Shown in pieces: positions 22,873 to 31,797 of a stretch of DNA of 64,000 nt (the stretch's first letter is position 1; each line of letters starts with the position of its first letter). The stretch lies in contig NZ_JARHUC010000001.1 of NCBI RefSeq assembly GCF_029223255.1, positions 62,001-126,000 of the forward strand, given 5' to 3'. The translations under genes and the position numbers were made by a program. The notes under the pieces were generated by a model, which saw only the letters and a list, made by a program, of their open reading frames with translations, had not been told where the DNA came from and made no database searches. Origin of the DNA: Albimonas marina. Its GTDB lineage: Bacteria > Pseudomonadota > Alphaproteobacteria > Rhodobacterales > Rhodobacteraceae.

Positions 22873-24417
22873 CTAGATCGCGAGCGCGATCGCCAGGGCC
22901 CCGGCGAGCCCCCCCAGCAGGCCCGCGACCACGCCCACCGCGATGGCGCGGCGCAGCTCCAGCCCCTGGTCCTGCACCTCGATCGGCTCGCCCTCGGCGA
23001 GCTTGGTCAGCAGCTTCTCGGCCATCTCCGGCATCCGGGGACCGAAGCGGGCCAGCACCTTGAAGGTCGCCTCGAGGTCCCGCTTCACCGCCTTGGGGCC
23101 GAGGTTGTCCTTCATCCACTCCTCGACCACGGGCTGGGCCGAGTTCCACATGTTGAGGTTGGGATCGAGCGTGCGGGCCACGCCCTCGACCACCACCATG
23201 GTGCGCTGGAGGAGGATCAGCTCGGTCCGCGTCTCCATCCCGAAGCGCTCGGTCACCTCGAACAGGTGGGCGAGCAGGCGGGCCATCGAGATGCGCGAGG
23301 CGTCCTGGCCGAAGATCGGCTCCCCGATCGAGCGCAGGGCCTGGGCGAAGGTCTCCAGGTCCTGGTCGGCGGGGACGTAGCCCGCCTCGAAATGCACCTC
23401 GGCGACGCGGTGGTAGTCCTTGCGCAGGAAGCCCAGCAGGATCTCGGCGTAGACGCGCCGCGTGTAGGGGTCGATCCGGCCCATGATGCCGAAGTCGAGC
23501 GCCACCAGCGTCCCGTCGCGGGCGATCTTGAGGTTCCCCTGGTGCATGTCGGCGTGGAAGAAGCCGTCGCGCAGGGCGTGGCGCAGGAAGCTGCGGATGA
23601 TGAAGCGGCCCAGCTCCGGCAGGTCGTGGCCGCGCTCGGCCAGCAGGTCGACGTCGCCCAGCGGGTCGCCGTCGACCCATTCCAGCGTCATCACCCGCTT
23701 CTGCGACAGGCCCCACAGCACCGAGGGCACGCGGAAGCCCGCGTCCTGGATGGTGTTGGCCTGGAACTCGGAGGCGGCCGAGGCCTCGAGCCGCAGGTCC
23801 AGCTCGGTGGTGACCACGCCCTCGAAATGCTTGGTCACCGCGGTGGGGCGCAGGCGGCGGGCGGAGGGGGCCAGCACCTCGATGGTGCGGGCGATGAAAT
23901 GGAAGGCCTCGACGTCCTTGCGGAAGGCGCGCTCGACCCCCGGGCGCAGGATCTTCACCGCCACGCGCCGGCCCGTCTCGCGCTCCACCGCCGGGTGGAC
24001 CTGGGCGATGGAGGCGGCGGCGACGGGGGGGCCGAACTCGGAGAACGCGTCCTCGACCGGTCGGCCCAGCTCATGCTCGACCGTGGCGCGGGCCTCGGCG
24101 TCGGAGAAGGGGGCGAGCCGGTCCTGCAGCACCCGCAGCTCGCGCGCGAGCTTGGGGCCCGCGACGTCGGGGCGGGTCGAGAGGGTCTGGCCGAACTTCA
24201 CGTAGGCCGGGCCCAGCGCGGTCAGCGCGCGGGGCACGGGCGGCAGGGCGGGGTCGCCCTTCAGGCCGAGCGGCGCGAGCGGCCAGCCCAGGATGCGCGC
24301 CGCCACCCGGATCGAGCGCGGCGCCTCGAGGGCGGCCAGCGCCTCCTCCATCGCGCCGGTGCGCTGGAAGGTGGCGCCGGTGCGCGCCAGCCGCCAGAGA
24401 TTGGCGAAGACGCCCAT
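22873..24417 (-). CDS. ubiB: UbiB/ABC1 family ubiquinone-synthesis ATPase
   Basis: The ATG at 24417, 2 nt after the ubiE stop, gives a 514-residue protein; the longer frame is a shadow over ubiE. ABC1/UbiB kinase-like features are present: the KxGQ motif in YVKFGQTLSTR, the A-rich loop AAASIAQVHPA that replaces the kinase P-loop, the catalytic-loop HADMHQGN and the DFG motif in LDFGIMGRID. A C-terminal hydrophobic pair (VGVVAGLLGGLAGALAIALAI) anchors it to the membrane. It supports the hydroxylation steps of ubiquinone synthesis and is co-transcribed with ubiE. Confidence 0.93.
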   Translation of the reverse strand: MGVFANLWRLARTGATFQRTGAMEEALAALEAPRSIRVAARILGWPLAPLGLKGDPALPPVPRALTALGPAYVKFGQTLSTRPDVAGPKLARELRVLQDRLAPFSDAEARATVEHELGRPVEDAFSEFGPPVAAASIAQVHPAVERETGRRVAVKILRPGVERAFRKDVEAFHFIARTIEVLAPSARRLRPTAVTKHFEGVVTTELDLRLEASAASEFQANTIQDAGFRVPSVLWGLSQKRVMTLEWVDGDPLGDVDLLAERGHDLPELGRFIIRSFLRHALRDGFFHADMHQGNLKIARDGTLVALDFGIMGRIDPYTRRVYAEILLGFLRKDYHRVAEVHFEAGYVPADQDLETFAQALRSIGEPIFGQDASRISMARLLAHLFEVTERFGMETRTELILLQRTMVVVEGVARTLDPNLNMWNSAQPVVEEWMKDNLGPKAVKRDLEATFKVLARFGPRMPEMAEKLLTKLAEGEPIEVQDQGLELRRAIAVGVVAGLLGGLAGALAIALAI

Positions 24418-24419
24418 GC

Positions 24420-25226
24420 TCAGATGCGCCAGCCGGAGTGGATCGCCGCCACGCCCATCGTGTAGTTGCGATAGCTGGCACGGGCGAACCCGGCCGCCTT
24501 CACCATGTCCAGGAAGGTCTCCTGGTCGGGGAACTTGCGGATCGACTCGACCAGGTACTGGTAGCTGTCGCGGTCGCCGGTCACCGCCTTGCCCATCGCC
24601 GGGATGACCGAGAAGGAATAGGCGTCGTAGGCCTTCTGCAGCATCGCGTCCGTCATCTGGGAGAACTCCAGGCACAGGAAGCGGCCGCCGGGCTTGAGCA
24701 CGCGATAGGCCTCGTTCAGCGCCTCCTGCGGGCGGGTGACGTTGCGGATGCCGAAGGCGATGGTGAAGGCGTCGAAGCTGCGGTCGGGGAAGGGCAGCTT
24801 CATCGCGTCGCCCACCACCCAGTCGAGCTGCTCGGCGAAGCCCTGCGCGTCGGCGCGGCGGCACCCCTCCTCCAGCATGTCGGAGGTCAGGTCGCAGACC
24901 GTGGCGTGTCCGTCGCCCTTCAGGCGCTTGAGGAAGCGGAACGAGATGTCGCCGGTGCCCCCCGCGACGTCGAGCAGCTTCATGCCCGGGCGCGGCGCCA
25001 TCCAGTCGATCAGCGCGTCCTTCCACAGCCGGTGGACGCCCCCCGACATCAGGTCGTTCATCAGGTCGTAGCGCGCGGCGACCGAGGAGAAGACCCCCCG
25101 CACCAGCTCCGCCTTCTGGCTCGCGGCCACCTTGCGGTAGCCGAAATCGGCGGTGTCCTCGACGGCCTCCCGGGCCGTCTCGGTCAGGGCCTGGGGCCCC
25201 TTGTCATTCTCGGTCGCGTCGGTCAT
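24420..25226 (-). CDS. ubiE: Ubiquinone/menaquinone C-methyltransferase UbiE
   Basis: A 268-residue SAM-dependent methyltransferase. [19 protein letters not shown] is the family N-terminus, [10 protein letters not shown] is SAM motif I, and [16 protein letters not shown] is the UbiE signature. It methylates the benzoquinol ring in ubiquinone synthesis. The ATG at 25226 fits the family length of about 250. Only 37 nt separate it from the divergent mutM start. It forms an operon with ubiB. Confidence 0.95.
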   Translation of the reverse strand: MTDATENDKGPQALTETAREAVEDTADFGYRKVAASQKAELVRGVFSSVAARYDLMNDLMSGGVHRLWKDALIDWMAPRPGMKLLDVAGGTGDISFRFLKRLKGDGHATVCDLTSDMLEEGCRRADAQGFAEQLDWVVGDAMKLPFPDRSFDAFTIAFGIRNVTRPQEALNEAYRVLKPGGRFLCLEFSQMTDAMLQKAYDAYSFSVIPAMGKAVTGDRDSYQYLVESIRKFPDQETFLDMVKAAGFARASYRNYTMGVAAIHSGWRI

Positions 25227-25263
25227 GGCGTTTCCCTTAGCCGAAAGGAGCGCGCGCAGGAAC

Positions 25264-26127
25264 ATGCCCGAGCTGCCCGAAGTCGAGACGGTGCGTCGCG
25301 GGCTGGAGCCGGTGATGACCGGATCCCGCCTGGCGCGCGTCGAACAGCGCCGCCCCGACCTGCGCTGGCCCCTGCCCGAACGCTTCGTCGAGCGTCTGAC
25401 CGGGACCACGGTGCTGCGCCTGCGGCGGCGCTCGAAATACCTCCTGGGGGACCTGTCGAGCGGCGAGACGCTGCTGATCCACCTCGGCATGACCGGGCGG
25501 ATGCTGATCGGGCAGGAGGTCCAGGGGGAGTTCGTGCACGACCCCGGCCTGCATCCCCAGCACGACCACGTCGTCTTCCACCTGGAGCGCGCGGACGGCG
25601 CCGCCGCCCGCGTCACCTTCAACGACGTGCGCCGCTTCGGGGCGATGGACCTGATTCCGCCGGACGGGGAGGCGCGGCACTGGCTGCTGGCCTCGCTGGG
25701 GCCCGAGCCGCTGGGCAACCACTTCGACGCCGAGCTGCTGGCCGAGGCCTTCGCGGGCCGCAAGGCGCCGGTGAAGGCGCTGCTGCTGGACCAGCGAATC
25801 GTCTGCGGCCTGGGCAACATCTACGTGTGCGAGGCGCTGTGGCGGTCGGGAATCGCTCCCGCCCGCGCCGCCGGAAGGATCGGCCGGGCGCGCCTGGAAA
25901 CGCTTGCGCAATCGGTGCGCGAGGTGCTGGTCGAGGCGCTCGACGCGGGCGGGTCCAGCCTGCGGGACTATCGGCAGGCCTCCGGCGAATTGGGCTATTT
26001 CCAGCACGCGTTCGCGGTTTACGGTCGCGAGGGAGAGGCCTGTCGGCGGGACGGGTGCGCCGGCGTCGTGGCGAGGATGGTGCAGTCGGGTCGCTCGACC
26101 TTCCATTGCCCCCGATGCCAGCGCTGA
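25264..26127 (+). CDS. mutM: Formamidopyrimidine-DNA glycosylase
   Basis: The ATG at 25264 gives the obligatory N-terminus PELPEVE, in which Pro2 is the nucleophile after Met removal. The protein has 287 residues. The helix-two-turn-helix region [14 protein letters not shown] and the C-terminal zinc finger (C-x4-C ... C-x2-C in CRRDGC and CPRCQ) are intact. It excises 8-oxoguanine and FaPy lesions and cuts the AP site. The open frame upstream of the ATG is not part of the protein. The position between ubiE and enoyl-CoA hydratase is typical of the Rhodobacterales. Confidence 0.96.
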   Translation: MPELPEVETVRRGLEPVMTGSRLARVEQRRPDLRWPLPERFVERLTGTTVLRLRRRSKYLLGDLSSGETLLIHLGMTGRMLIGQEVQGEFVHDPGLHPQHDHVVFHLERADGAAARVTFNDVRRFGAMDLIPPDGEARHWLLASLGPEPLGNHFDAELLAEAFAGRKAPVKALLLDQRIVCGLGNIYVCEALWRSGIAPARAAGRIGRARLETLAQSVREVLVEALDAGGSSLRDYRQASGELGYFQHAFAVYGREGEACRRDGCAGVVARMVQSGRSTFHCPRCQR

Positions 26128-26261
26128 GCGAGGGATGACGTCGCGACGACCGGGGCCGAGTGCGCCTTGATCGGCCGGCGCCGCTCCGTTAACACCCGCC
26201 GGCCGGCTTCAAGGAGGGCGAAGCCGCCCCGCCAGAGGGACCGCAGCAACGGGAGGGGCCG

Positions 26262-27038
26262 ATGGCCTACGCCAACCTGATCGCAGAGACCCGGGACCAC
26301 GTCGGGCTCGTCAAGCTCAACCGCCCCGACGCGCTGAACGCGCTGAACCAGGAGCTGCTGAACGAGCTGGGCGAGGTGCTCGCCAAGTTCGACGCGGACG
26401 ACAAGATCCGCTGCATCGTGCTGACCGGCTCGGCGAAGGCCTTCGCCGCCGGCGCCGACATCAAGGAGATGTCGGACAAGACCGCCACCGAGATGTTCAA
26501 GCTCGACTTCTTCGCGGACGGCTGCCGCGCGATGGAACGGACCCGCACGCCGATCATCGCCGCCGTGGCCGGCTACGCCCTGGGCGGCGGCTGCGAGCTG
26601 GCGATGCTGTGCGACTTCATCCTGGCCGCCGACACCGCCAAGTTCGGCCAGCCCGAGATCAATCTGGGCGTCATCCCCGGCATGGGCGGCACCCAGCGCC
26701 TGACCCGCTACGTGGGCAAGGCCAAGGCCATGGAGATGTGCCTGTCGGGCCGCTTCATGGGCGCCGAGGAGGCCGAGCGCGCCGGGCTCGTCAGCCGGGT
26801 GATCCCGGCCGACAAGCTGCTGGACGAGGCGATGGCGGTGGCCGCCAAGATCGCCGACAAGTCGCCCATCGCCTCGATGGCCGCCAAGGAGGCGGTGAAC
26901 CGCGCCTACGAGACCACGCTCGCCGAAGGCGTGATGTTCGAGCGCCGGCTGTTCCACGGGCTGTTCGCCTCCGAGGACCAGAAGGAAGGCATGGCCGCCT
27001 TCATCGAGAAGCGCGAGCCGCAGTTCCGCGGCCGCTGA
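26262..27038 (+). CDS. Enoyl-CoA hydratase
   Basis: A 258-residue crotonase. [11 protein letters not shown] and [12 protein letters not shown] form the oxyanion hole and carry the first catalytic Glu region; [16 protein letters not shown] holds the second. It hydrates 2-enoyl-CoA to 3-hydroxyacyl-CoA in fatty-acid or butanoyl-CoA metabolism. GGGAGGGG precedes the ATG closely. It lies between mutM and rpsT, the usual Rhodobacterales order, although nothing functional links them. Confidence 0.93.
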   Translation: MAYANLIAETRDHVGLVKLNRPDALNALNQELLNELGEVLAKFDADDKIRCIVLTGSAKAFAAGADIKEMSDKTATEMFKLDFFADGCRAMERTRTPIIAAVAGYALGGGCELAMLCDFILAADTAKFGQPEINLGVIPGMGGTQRLTRYVGKAKAMEMCLSGRFMGAEEAERAGLVSRVIPADKLLDEAMAVAAKIADKSPIASMAAKEAVNRAYETTLAEGVMFERRLFHGLFASEDQKEGMAAFIEKREPQFRGR

Positions 27039-27307
27039 GCCGGTCGGCGCCCCGCCGGCCCTGGGCGCAAGCCCTCGGGCGCGAGGACGTCGAATCGCGC
27101 GACGGATTCGGACGCAGGGGAAGGGGTCGAGTCGCCCGCCGCCCCCGGGTTCGGAGAGACGACGCGCCGCGCCGGTTTCCGGCGTGGCGGAAAGTACAGA
27201 CGGCGAAGGCGTTTGACCGGAAGGTTCCGCTCCGCCGTTGACCCCTCGCGGGCCGACGTGTATACGCCGCGCCTCACGTTAGAACGAGCAGAACTCGGGA
27301 ATCACAG
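27039..27307. other. Gap before rpsT with its promoter
   Basis: This 269-nt gap has no gene. Its 3' part carries the rpsT promoter at 27238-27266 and an AT-richer leader. The rest is unremarkable GC-rich sequence. Confidence 0.5.
27238..27266 (+). promoter_or_regulatory. rpsT promoter
   Basis: -35 TTGACC (27238-27243), a 17-nt spacer and -10 TATACG (27261-27266) make one of the best sigma-70 matches in the window. The predicted start near 27273 leaves a 35-nt leader. Confidence 0.75.
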
Positions 27308-27574
27308 ATGGCCAATTCGCCGTCCGCACGCAAGCGCATTCGCCAGATCGAGCGCCGCACCGCGGTCAACAAAGCCCGTCGCAGCCGCATCCGCACCTTC
27401 ATCCGGAAGGTCGAGGAAGCGATCGCCAAGGGGGACGCCTCCGTCGCCGCCGAGGCGCTGAAGAGCGCCCAGCCGGAGATCATGCGGGGCGTCACCAAGG
27501 GCGTGCTGCACAAGAACACCGCCTCGCGCAAGGTTTCGCGCCTGGCGTCGCGCGTGAAGGCCCTCTCGGCCTGA
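27308..27574 (+). CDS. rpsT: 30S ribosomal protein S20
   Basis: An 88-residue basic protein with the S20 features: start [33 protein letters not shown] in the middle, and the C-terminal [19 protein letters not shown] helix. It binds 16S rRNA in 30S assembly. It has its own promoter and is followed by a 13-bp stem terminator. Confidence 0.97.
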   Translation: MANSPSARKRIRQIERRTAVNKARRSRIRTFIRKVEEAIAKGDASVAAEALKSAQPEIMRGVTKGVLHKNTASRKVSRLASRVKALSA

Positions 27575-27634
27575 TCGCCCGGCCGGACCTGGATCCGGCC
27601 TTCCGACACGAGACGAGGTCGATGCTTCGCGCAT

Positions 27635-27663
27635 CGCGCCGGTCGGCATGGCCGACCGGCGCG
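27635..27663 (+). terminator. rpsT terminator
   Basis: A perfect 13-bp stem (27635-27647 / 27651-27663) with the 3-nt loop ATG is followed by TCTTGTCGT. A second short hairpin (27620-27636) abuts it. Confidence 0.8.
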
Positions 27664-27721
27664 TCTTGTCGTGGCGTCACGGTTTCGCCACCGTCTTGTC
27701 ATGTTCTCCATTTCGTCCTGT

Positions 27722-27749
27722 TGCCAGCCCGGCCGCGCTCGGCCTAAAG
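27722..27749 (+). promoter_or_regulatory. Candidate promoter upstream of the structured element
   Basis: -35 TTGCCA (27722-27727), 16-17 nt spacer and -10 CTAAAG (27744-27749). Its predicted start near 27756 is about 30 nt before the nested fold at 27788-27854 and about 250 nt before the rhodanese gene. Confidence 0.5.
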
Positions 27750-27787
27750 TCGAACCTGCGCTGTTCGAGGGACACAGGACGGCCTCC

Positions 27788-27854
27788 AAGTAAAACTAGA
27801 GTCGGAATCGCTCGGGGTGAGAATGCTCACCGCGAGGCGGTAACGGTTTTACTT
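27788..27854 (+). ncRNA. Candidate structured RNA (leader or small RNA)
   Basis: The outer arms AAGTAAAAC (27788-27796) and GTTTTACTT (27846-27854) are perfectly complementary 9-mers 49 nt apart. Nested inside is a hairpin CTCG-G-GGTGAG / CTCACC-G-CGAG (27811-27836) with loop AATG. This two-level fold lies downstream of a terminator and a candidate promoter, in a non-coding gap. It matches no RNA family that I can name. It could be a 5' leader controlling the rhodanese gene or a separate small RNA; no U-run terminator is seen right after it. Confidence 0.45.
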
Positions 27855-27868
27855 TGCTGCGGCGCAAC
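27853..27868. promoter_or_regulatory. TGC-rich palindromic motif
   Basis: TTTGCTGCGGCGCAAC resembles the sites at 19432 (phaZ) and 40059 (sucC). The next bases GAGTTCG are shared with the sucC copy. It may be a PhaR-like or other regulator site. Confidence 0.35.
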
Positions 27869-27889
27869 GAGTTCGGAGGGCATGGCGCA

Positions 27890-27994
27890 ATGAGTCAACG
27901 ACTTGCCAGAAAATCGGCCGCGCGACTTGCCGACGCCTTGCGGGATTTCGGGCCGGCCGCCTACCATACCCCCGATTCCACCGGGACCGTCTGA
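27890..27994 (+). CDS. Possible 34-residue small protein or leader peptide
   Basis: ATG at 27890 is preceded by GGAGGG (27875-27880). It opens 34 codons beginning MSQRLARKSAARLADALRDF, ending at TGA 27992-27994, 13 nt before the rhodanese GTG. A 3-codon ORF (ATGGCGCAATGA, 27882-27893) overlaps the start. The peptide is basic and Ala/Arg-rich, with no recognisable domain. It may be a translated leader coupling the RNA fold to the rhodanese gene, or chance. Confidence 0.3.
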   Translation: MSQRLARKSAARLADALRDFGPAAYHTPDSTGTV

Positions 27995-28007
27995 GGGAGA
28001 CTAGCAG

Positions 28008-28460
28008 GTGACGCAGGATTCGGGCTCGATCGCGGGCATTCCCCAGCTGGCTCCGGCGCAAGCCTACGAGGCGCTGTCGGGCGGGGACGCCGCGCTGGTG
28101 GACGTGCGCACGCGCGCCGAGTGGGCCTGGGTCGGCCTGCCCGACCTGTCCCCGATCGGCGCGCAGCCGATCCTGGTGGAATGGCAGCGCTACCCCGACA
28201 TGACCCGCAACCCCGCCTTCGTCGAGCAGGTGCTGGCCGCGCTGGGCGAGACCCCGCCCGCCAAGCTGCTGTTCCTGTGCCGCTCGGGCGGGCGCTCGCA
28301 GCAGGCGGCGCTCAGCGTCGCCGCGGCGCTGGCCGACAAGGGCGTCGACTGCGCGTGCTGCAACGTCGCCGAAGGCTTCGAAGGCGATCTCGGCCCCGAC
28401 AACCATCGCGGCGGCGTCAACGGCTGGAAGGTCCGCGGCCTTCCCTGGGTCCAGAGCTGA
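28008..28460 (+). CDS. Rhodanese-like domain protein
   Basis: A 150-residue single-domain rhodanese starting with GTG at 28008 (GGGAGA 8 nt upstream). VDVRTRAEW is the N-terminal CH2 motif, and the active-site loop is LCRSGGRS with Cys91, which carries persulfide sulfur. GGVNGWKVRGLPW is the usual C-terminal end. It should be a cytoplasmic sulfurtransferase. Its place between rpsT and dnaA is seen in other Rhodobacterales. The gap upstream has a possible structured leader. Confidence 0.88.
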   Translation: MTQDSGSIAGIPQLAPAQAYEALSGGDAALVDVRTRAEWAWVGLPDLSPIGAQPILVEWQRYPDMTRNPAFVEQVLAALGETPPAKLLFLCRSGGRSQQAALSVAAALADKGVDCACCNVAEGFEGDLGPDNHRGGVNGWKVRGLPWVQS

Positions 28461-28537
28461 CCCGACCGGACGCCGCCCGCCCCGCCCCGACCGCCGCCCG
28501 ATTCCCCAAGGGCGATGCCGCCCCCGCAGGAGCCCGA

Positions 28538-30145
28538 ATGCCCGCCATGACTTCCCCGGATGGCCCGGCGCACGGCCGCCCCCCGTACCCGTCGTTCGAA
28601 TCCCCCCGCGATTGTCCCCCGGCGCTGGTCGCCGCGTGGGATCGGGCGAAGGGACGCGTGCGCGACGAGATCGGCGAGGCGCTGCACGACAGCTGGATCG
28701 CCAACCTCGAGATCGAGGGCGCCGGCAAGGGCGTGGCCAAGCTGACCGCCCCCACGGTGTTCATCGCCGAGTGGGTGGACCGCTACTACGCCGAGAGCCT
28801 GCTGCGCGCCCTGCGCGCGGAGCTGCCGAACCTCCAGCGCGTCGACCTGCGCTGCGCGCCCCGCCGCGCCGCCGACAACGGCCGGGCCGACGGCGCCCGC
28901 GCCATGAACGGCCATGACGACGACGGCCTGGCGCCCGAGCCCGCGCGCCGCCGCGCCGACGGCCCCTCGGCCCCCGCGCCGGCCGCCCAGGCCGCGCGCC
29001 GCGCGGTCGAGAGCGCCGCCGCCCGCCGCGAGGAGGTCTCCGAGGCCGCCCCCGCGGCCCGCCCGGCCGAGACGCGCGCCGCCGCGACCACCGATCCGGG
29101 CGAGTCGCCCTCGATCCCGCTGGACCCGCGCTTCACCTTCGACCGCTTCGTGGTCGGCAAGCCCAACGAGCTCGCCCACGCCGCCGCCCGGCGCGTGGCC
29201 GAGGGCGGGGACGTCACCTTCAACCCGCTGTTCCTCTATTCCGCGTCCGGCCTGGGCAAGACCCACCTGATGCACGCCATGGCCTGGCGCCTGCAGCAGA
29301 GCCGCCCCGAGGCGAAGGTGGTCCTGCTGACCGCCGAGCAGTTCATGTACCGCTTCATCCAGGCGCTGCGCTCGAAGGACATGATCGGCTTCAAGCAGAT
29401 CTTCCGCTCGGTCGACGTGCTGATGATCGACGACGTGCAGTTCATCGCCGGCAAGGACTCGACGCAGGAGGAATTCTTCCACACCTTCAACGCGCTGGTC
29501 GACCAGGGCAAGCAGGTGGTGATCTCCGGCGACCGCAACCCGGTCGACATGGAGCACCTGGAGGAGCGGATCCGCTCGCGCCTCCAGTGGGGGCTGGTCG
29601 TCGACCTGCACCCCACCGACTACGAGCTGCGCCTGGGCATCCTGCAGTCCAAGCTCGACCTGCTGCAGGCCTCCCACCCCGAGGTGGTGATCCAGCCGCG
29701 GGTGCTGGAGTTCCTGGCCCATCGCATCAGCTCGAACGTCCGCGTGCTGGAAGGCGCGCTGACCCGGCTGACCGCCTTCGCCAGCCTCGTCGGCCGCCCG
29801 GTCGACCTCGACATGGCGCAGGAGTGCCTGGCCGACATCCTGCGCGCCGCCGACCGCAAGGTCACGGTCGAGGAGATCCAGCGCAAGGTCGCGGCCCACT
29901 ACAACGTGCGCCTGACCGACCTGCTGTCGCCCCGCCGCGCCCGCGTGGTGGCCCGGCCGCGGCAGGTGGCGATGTGGCTGTCGAAGACCCTGACCTCGAA
30001 GAGCCTGCCCGACATCGGCCGGCGCTTCGGCGGGCGCGACCACACCACGGTCATCCACGCCTGCAAGACCATCGAGAAGCTCAAGGAAACCGACAGCCAG
30101 ATGGCCGAGGACCTGGAGCTGCTGCGGCGGATGCTGGAGGCCTGA
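28538..30145 (+). CDS. dnaA: Chromosomal replication initiator DnaA
   Basis: The ATG at 28538 has AGGAG 5 nt upstream. The 535-residue protein is longer than most DnaA proteins because domain II (about residues 105-193) is an extended Ala/Arg/Glu/Pro-rich linker. The AAA+ domain follows (RFTFDRFVVGKPNELAH; Walker A SGLGKTHLMHA; Walker B VLMIDDVQFIAGK). The C-terminal DNA-binding domain has the DnaA signature GGRDHTTVIHACKTIEKL. It opens the origin by binding DnaA boxes. It heads the dnaA-dnaN-recF block. Confidence 0.97.
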   Translation: MPAMTSPDGPAHGRPPYPSFESPRDCPPALVAAWDRAKGRVRDEIGEALHDSWIANLEIEGAGKGVAKLTAPTVFIAEWVDRYYAESLLRALRAELPNLQRVDLRCAPRRAADNGRADGARAMNGHDDDGLAPEPARRRADGPSAPAPAAQAARRAVESAAARREEVSEAAPAARPAETRAAATTDPGESPSIPLDPRFTFDRFVVGKPNELAHAAARRVAEGGDVTFNPLFLYSASGLGKTHLMHAMAWRLQQSRPEAKVVLLTAEQFMYRFIQALRSKDMIGFKQIFRSVDVLMIDDVQFIAGKDSTQEEFFHTFNALVDQGKQVVISGDRNPVDMEHLEERIRSRLQWGLVVDLHPTDYELRLGILQSKLDLLQASHPEVVIQPRVLEFLAHRISSNVRVLEGALTRLTAFASLVGRPVDLDMAQECLADILRAADRKVTVEEIQRKVAAHYNVRLTDLLSPRRARVVARPRQVAMWLSKTLTSKSLPDIGRRFGGRDHTTVIHACKTIEKLKETDSQMAEDLELLRRMLEA

Positions 30146-30539
30146 GGCCTCCGCCCGCGGCCCCGGGCGGCCGCGACGACGACCCCTCTCCCCGATCTCC
30201 GTTCCCGCCGTCCGGCCGCAAGGCCGGGGGATCGCGCGCGCCGGCGCCGGGCCGCGCGGCCTGACCCTGCGGCGGGGACTCGTCATGCGGGTCGCGGCCC
30301 TCGCCCCGCCCCGCGGGGCCGGGGCGGCGTGCGGTCGCGGCGCCGTGGGCGCGGATGCGCCGGACGGCCGAAATTCGAAGGGCGTCGCGGCCGCAAGGCG
30401 CGCCGAACCGTTGCGCCCGGCGCGCGAGCCGCTAGTGTGATCGCCCGAACAACGCAGGTCCCCCGCCCGCGCGCCGCCGCGACCGCGCGCGCCGGGAAAT
30501 GGGGCGACCGACCGACCGGACGAGGGACCACGGGGGACC
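30146..30539. other. 394-nt dnaA-dnaN gap
   Basis: The gap is very GC-rich with no supported gene and no TTATCCACA-like DnaA boxes, so I do not call an origin. A candidate dnaN promoter lies at 30411-30438. Confidence 0.5.
30411..30438 (+). promoter_or_regulatory. Candidate dnaN promoter
   Basis: -35 TTGCGC (30411-30416), 16-nt spacer, -10 TAGTGT (30433-30438), about 100 nt before the dnaN start. Confidence 0.45.
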
Positions 30540-31658
30540 ATGAAGATCAGCGTCGAGCGGGCGGCCCTCCTGAAGGCCATGAGCCGCGCCCAGGGCGTCG
30601 TCGAGCGCCGCACCACCATCCCGATCCTGTCGAACGTGCTGCTGGAGGCCTCGGGCGACACGCTGTCGATCCGCGCGACCGACCTGGACGTCGAGGTGCT
30701 GGAGCAGATCCCGGCGCTGGTCGAGCAGGCCGGCGCCACCACCGCGCCCGCGCACATGCTGCACGACATCGTGCGCAAGCTGCCCGACGGCGCGCAGGCG
30801 AGCCTGATCGACGACCCGGCCTCGGGGCGTCTGGAGGTCCGCGCCGGCCGCTCGGACTTCAAGCTGGCGACGCTGCCGCGGGAGGATTTCCCGGTGATGG
30901 CGTCGGCCGACTACGCCTGCGATTTCGAGGCGCCGGCGAAGGTGCTGCGCCGGCTGTTCGACAAGGCGAAGTTCGCGATCTCGACCGAGGAGACGCGCTA
31001 CTACCTCAACGGCGTCTACATGCACGTGGCCGACGGGGCCGAGGGCAAGGCGCTGCGCTGCGTGGCGACCGACGGCCACCGGCTGGCGCGGGTCGACGCG
31101 CCCCTGCCCGCGGGGGCCGAGTCGATGCCCGGCGTGATCGTGCCGCGCAAGACGGTGGGCGAGCTGAACCGGCTGCTGTCGGACGACGAGGCGGTGATCC
31201 AGGTGGGCGTCTCCGAGACCAAGGTGCGCTTCGCCTCGGGCGGGGTGGCGCTGACCTCGAAGGTCATCGACGGCTCCTTCCCCGACTACACCCGCGTGAT
31301 CCCGCAGGGGAATCCCAAGCGGATGGAGGTGGACGCGGCCGAGTTCGCCTCGGCCGTCGACCGGGTGGCCACGGTCAGCTCCGAGCGCTCGCGCGCGGTG
31401 AAGCTGTCGCTGTCGGAGGATCGGCTGGTCCTGTCGGTGAACGCCCCGGATTCGGGCGCGGCGACCGAGGAGGTGGCGGTCGCCTACGGGGACGACGCGC
31501 TGGAGATCGGCTTCAACGCCCGCTACCTGCTGGAGATCGCAGGCCAGGTGGACCGCGAGAACGCGGTGTTCCTGTTCAACAATTCCGGCGACCCGACCCT
31601 GGTGCGGGAGGGCGACGACGAAAGCGCCGTCTACGTCGTCATGCCGATGCGGGTCTGA
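30540..31658 (+). CDS. dnaN: DNA polymerase III beta subunit (sliding clamp)
   Basis: A 372-residue protein of normal clamp length, starting MKISVERAALLKAMSRAQGVVERRTTIPIL. ATDGHRLA in the middle and the C-terminal DPTLVREGD...YVVMPMRV are classical DnaN landmarks, and the last residues form the partner-binding pocket. It is the homodimeric processivity clamp. It lies between dnaA and recF. Confidence 0.97.
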   Translation: MKISVERAALLKAMSRAQGVVERRTTIPILSNVLLEASGDTLSIRATDLDVEVLEQIPALVEQAGATTAPAHMLHDIVRKLPDGAQASLIDDPASGRLEVRAGRSDFKLATLPREDFPVMASADYACDFEAPAKVLRRLFDKAKFAISTEETRYYLNGVYMHVADGAEGKALRCVATDGHRLARVDAPLPAGAESMPGVIVPRKTVGELNRLLSDDEAVIQVGVSETKVRFASGGVALTSKVIDGSFPDYTRVIPQGNPKRMEVDAAEFASAVDRVATVSSERSRAVKLSLSEDRLVLSVNAPDSGAATEEVAVAYGDDALEIGFNARYLLEIAGQVDRENAVFLFNNSGDPTLVREGDDESAVYVVMPMRV

Positions 31659-31715
31659 GGACCCGGCTTTCCCATAGCGATGCGCCTCTTGCGGGGCGGG
31701 GCGGATTCCCGGGCG

Positions 31716-31741
31716 CGGAGGCGCCCTGCGGGCGGGCTTGG
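31716..31741 (-). repeat. Dispersed intergenic repeat, copy 3 (inverted)
   Basis: The reverse complement reads CCAAGCCCGCCCGCAGGGCG and continues CCTCCG. It lies in the dnaN-recF gap. Similarity to copy 4 continues about 10 nt beyond the core (GCGCCCGGG). Confidence 0.7.
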
Positions 31742-31797
31742 GCCTGCCGCGGGCCGGCGCGCCCGGGCCGCCGCCGCTCGGCAGGGGGGGCCGGCGC

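Larger units (their letters stand above)
27575..28007. other. 433-nt rpsT-rhodanese gap with terminator, promoter, RNA-like fold and small ORF
   Basis: The gap contains a weak hairpin (27580-27601), a GATGC hairpin (27620-27636), the main terminator (27635-27663), a promoter (27722-27749), a nested inverted-repeat structure (27788-27854), a TGC-rich palindrome (27853-27868) and a 34-codon ORF with a good ribosome site. It is clearly less GC-rich than the coding DNA around it. No DnaA-box cluster was seen. Confidence 0.6.

Noticed and set aside
28589..28600. TTCGAATCC resembling a tRNA T-loop.
   Set aside because: It lies in the dnaA coding start, in frame with the protein, and no acceptor or anticodon stems can be formed around it.
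27575..30539. A chromosomal origin next to dnaA.
   Set aside because: No cluster of TTATCCACA-like boxes or AT-rich unwinding region was found in the gaps before or after dnaA. In many alphaproteobacteria the origin is not at dnaA.
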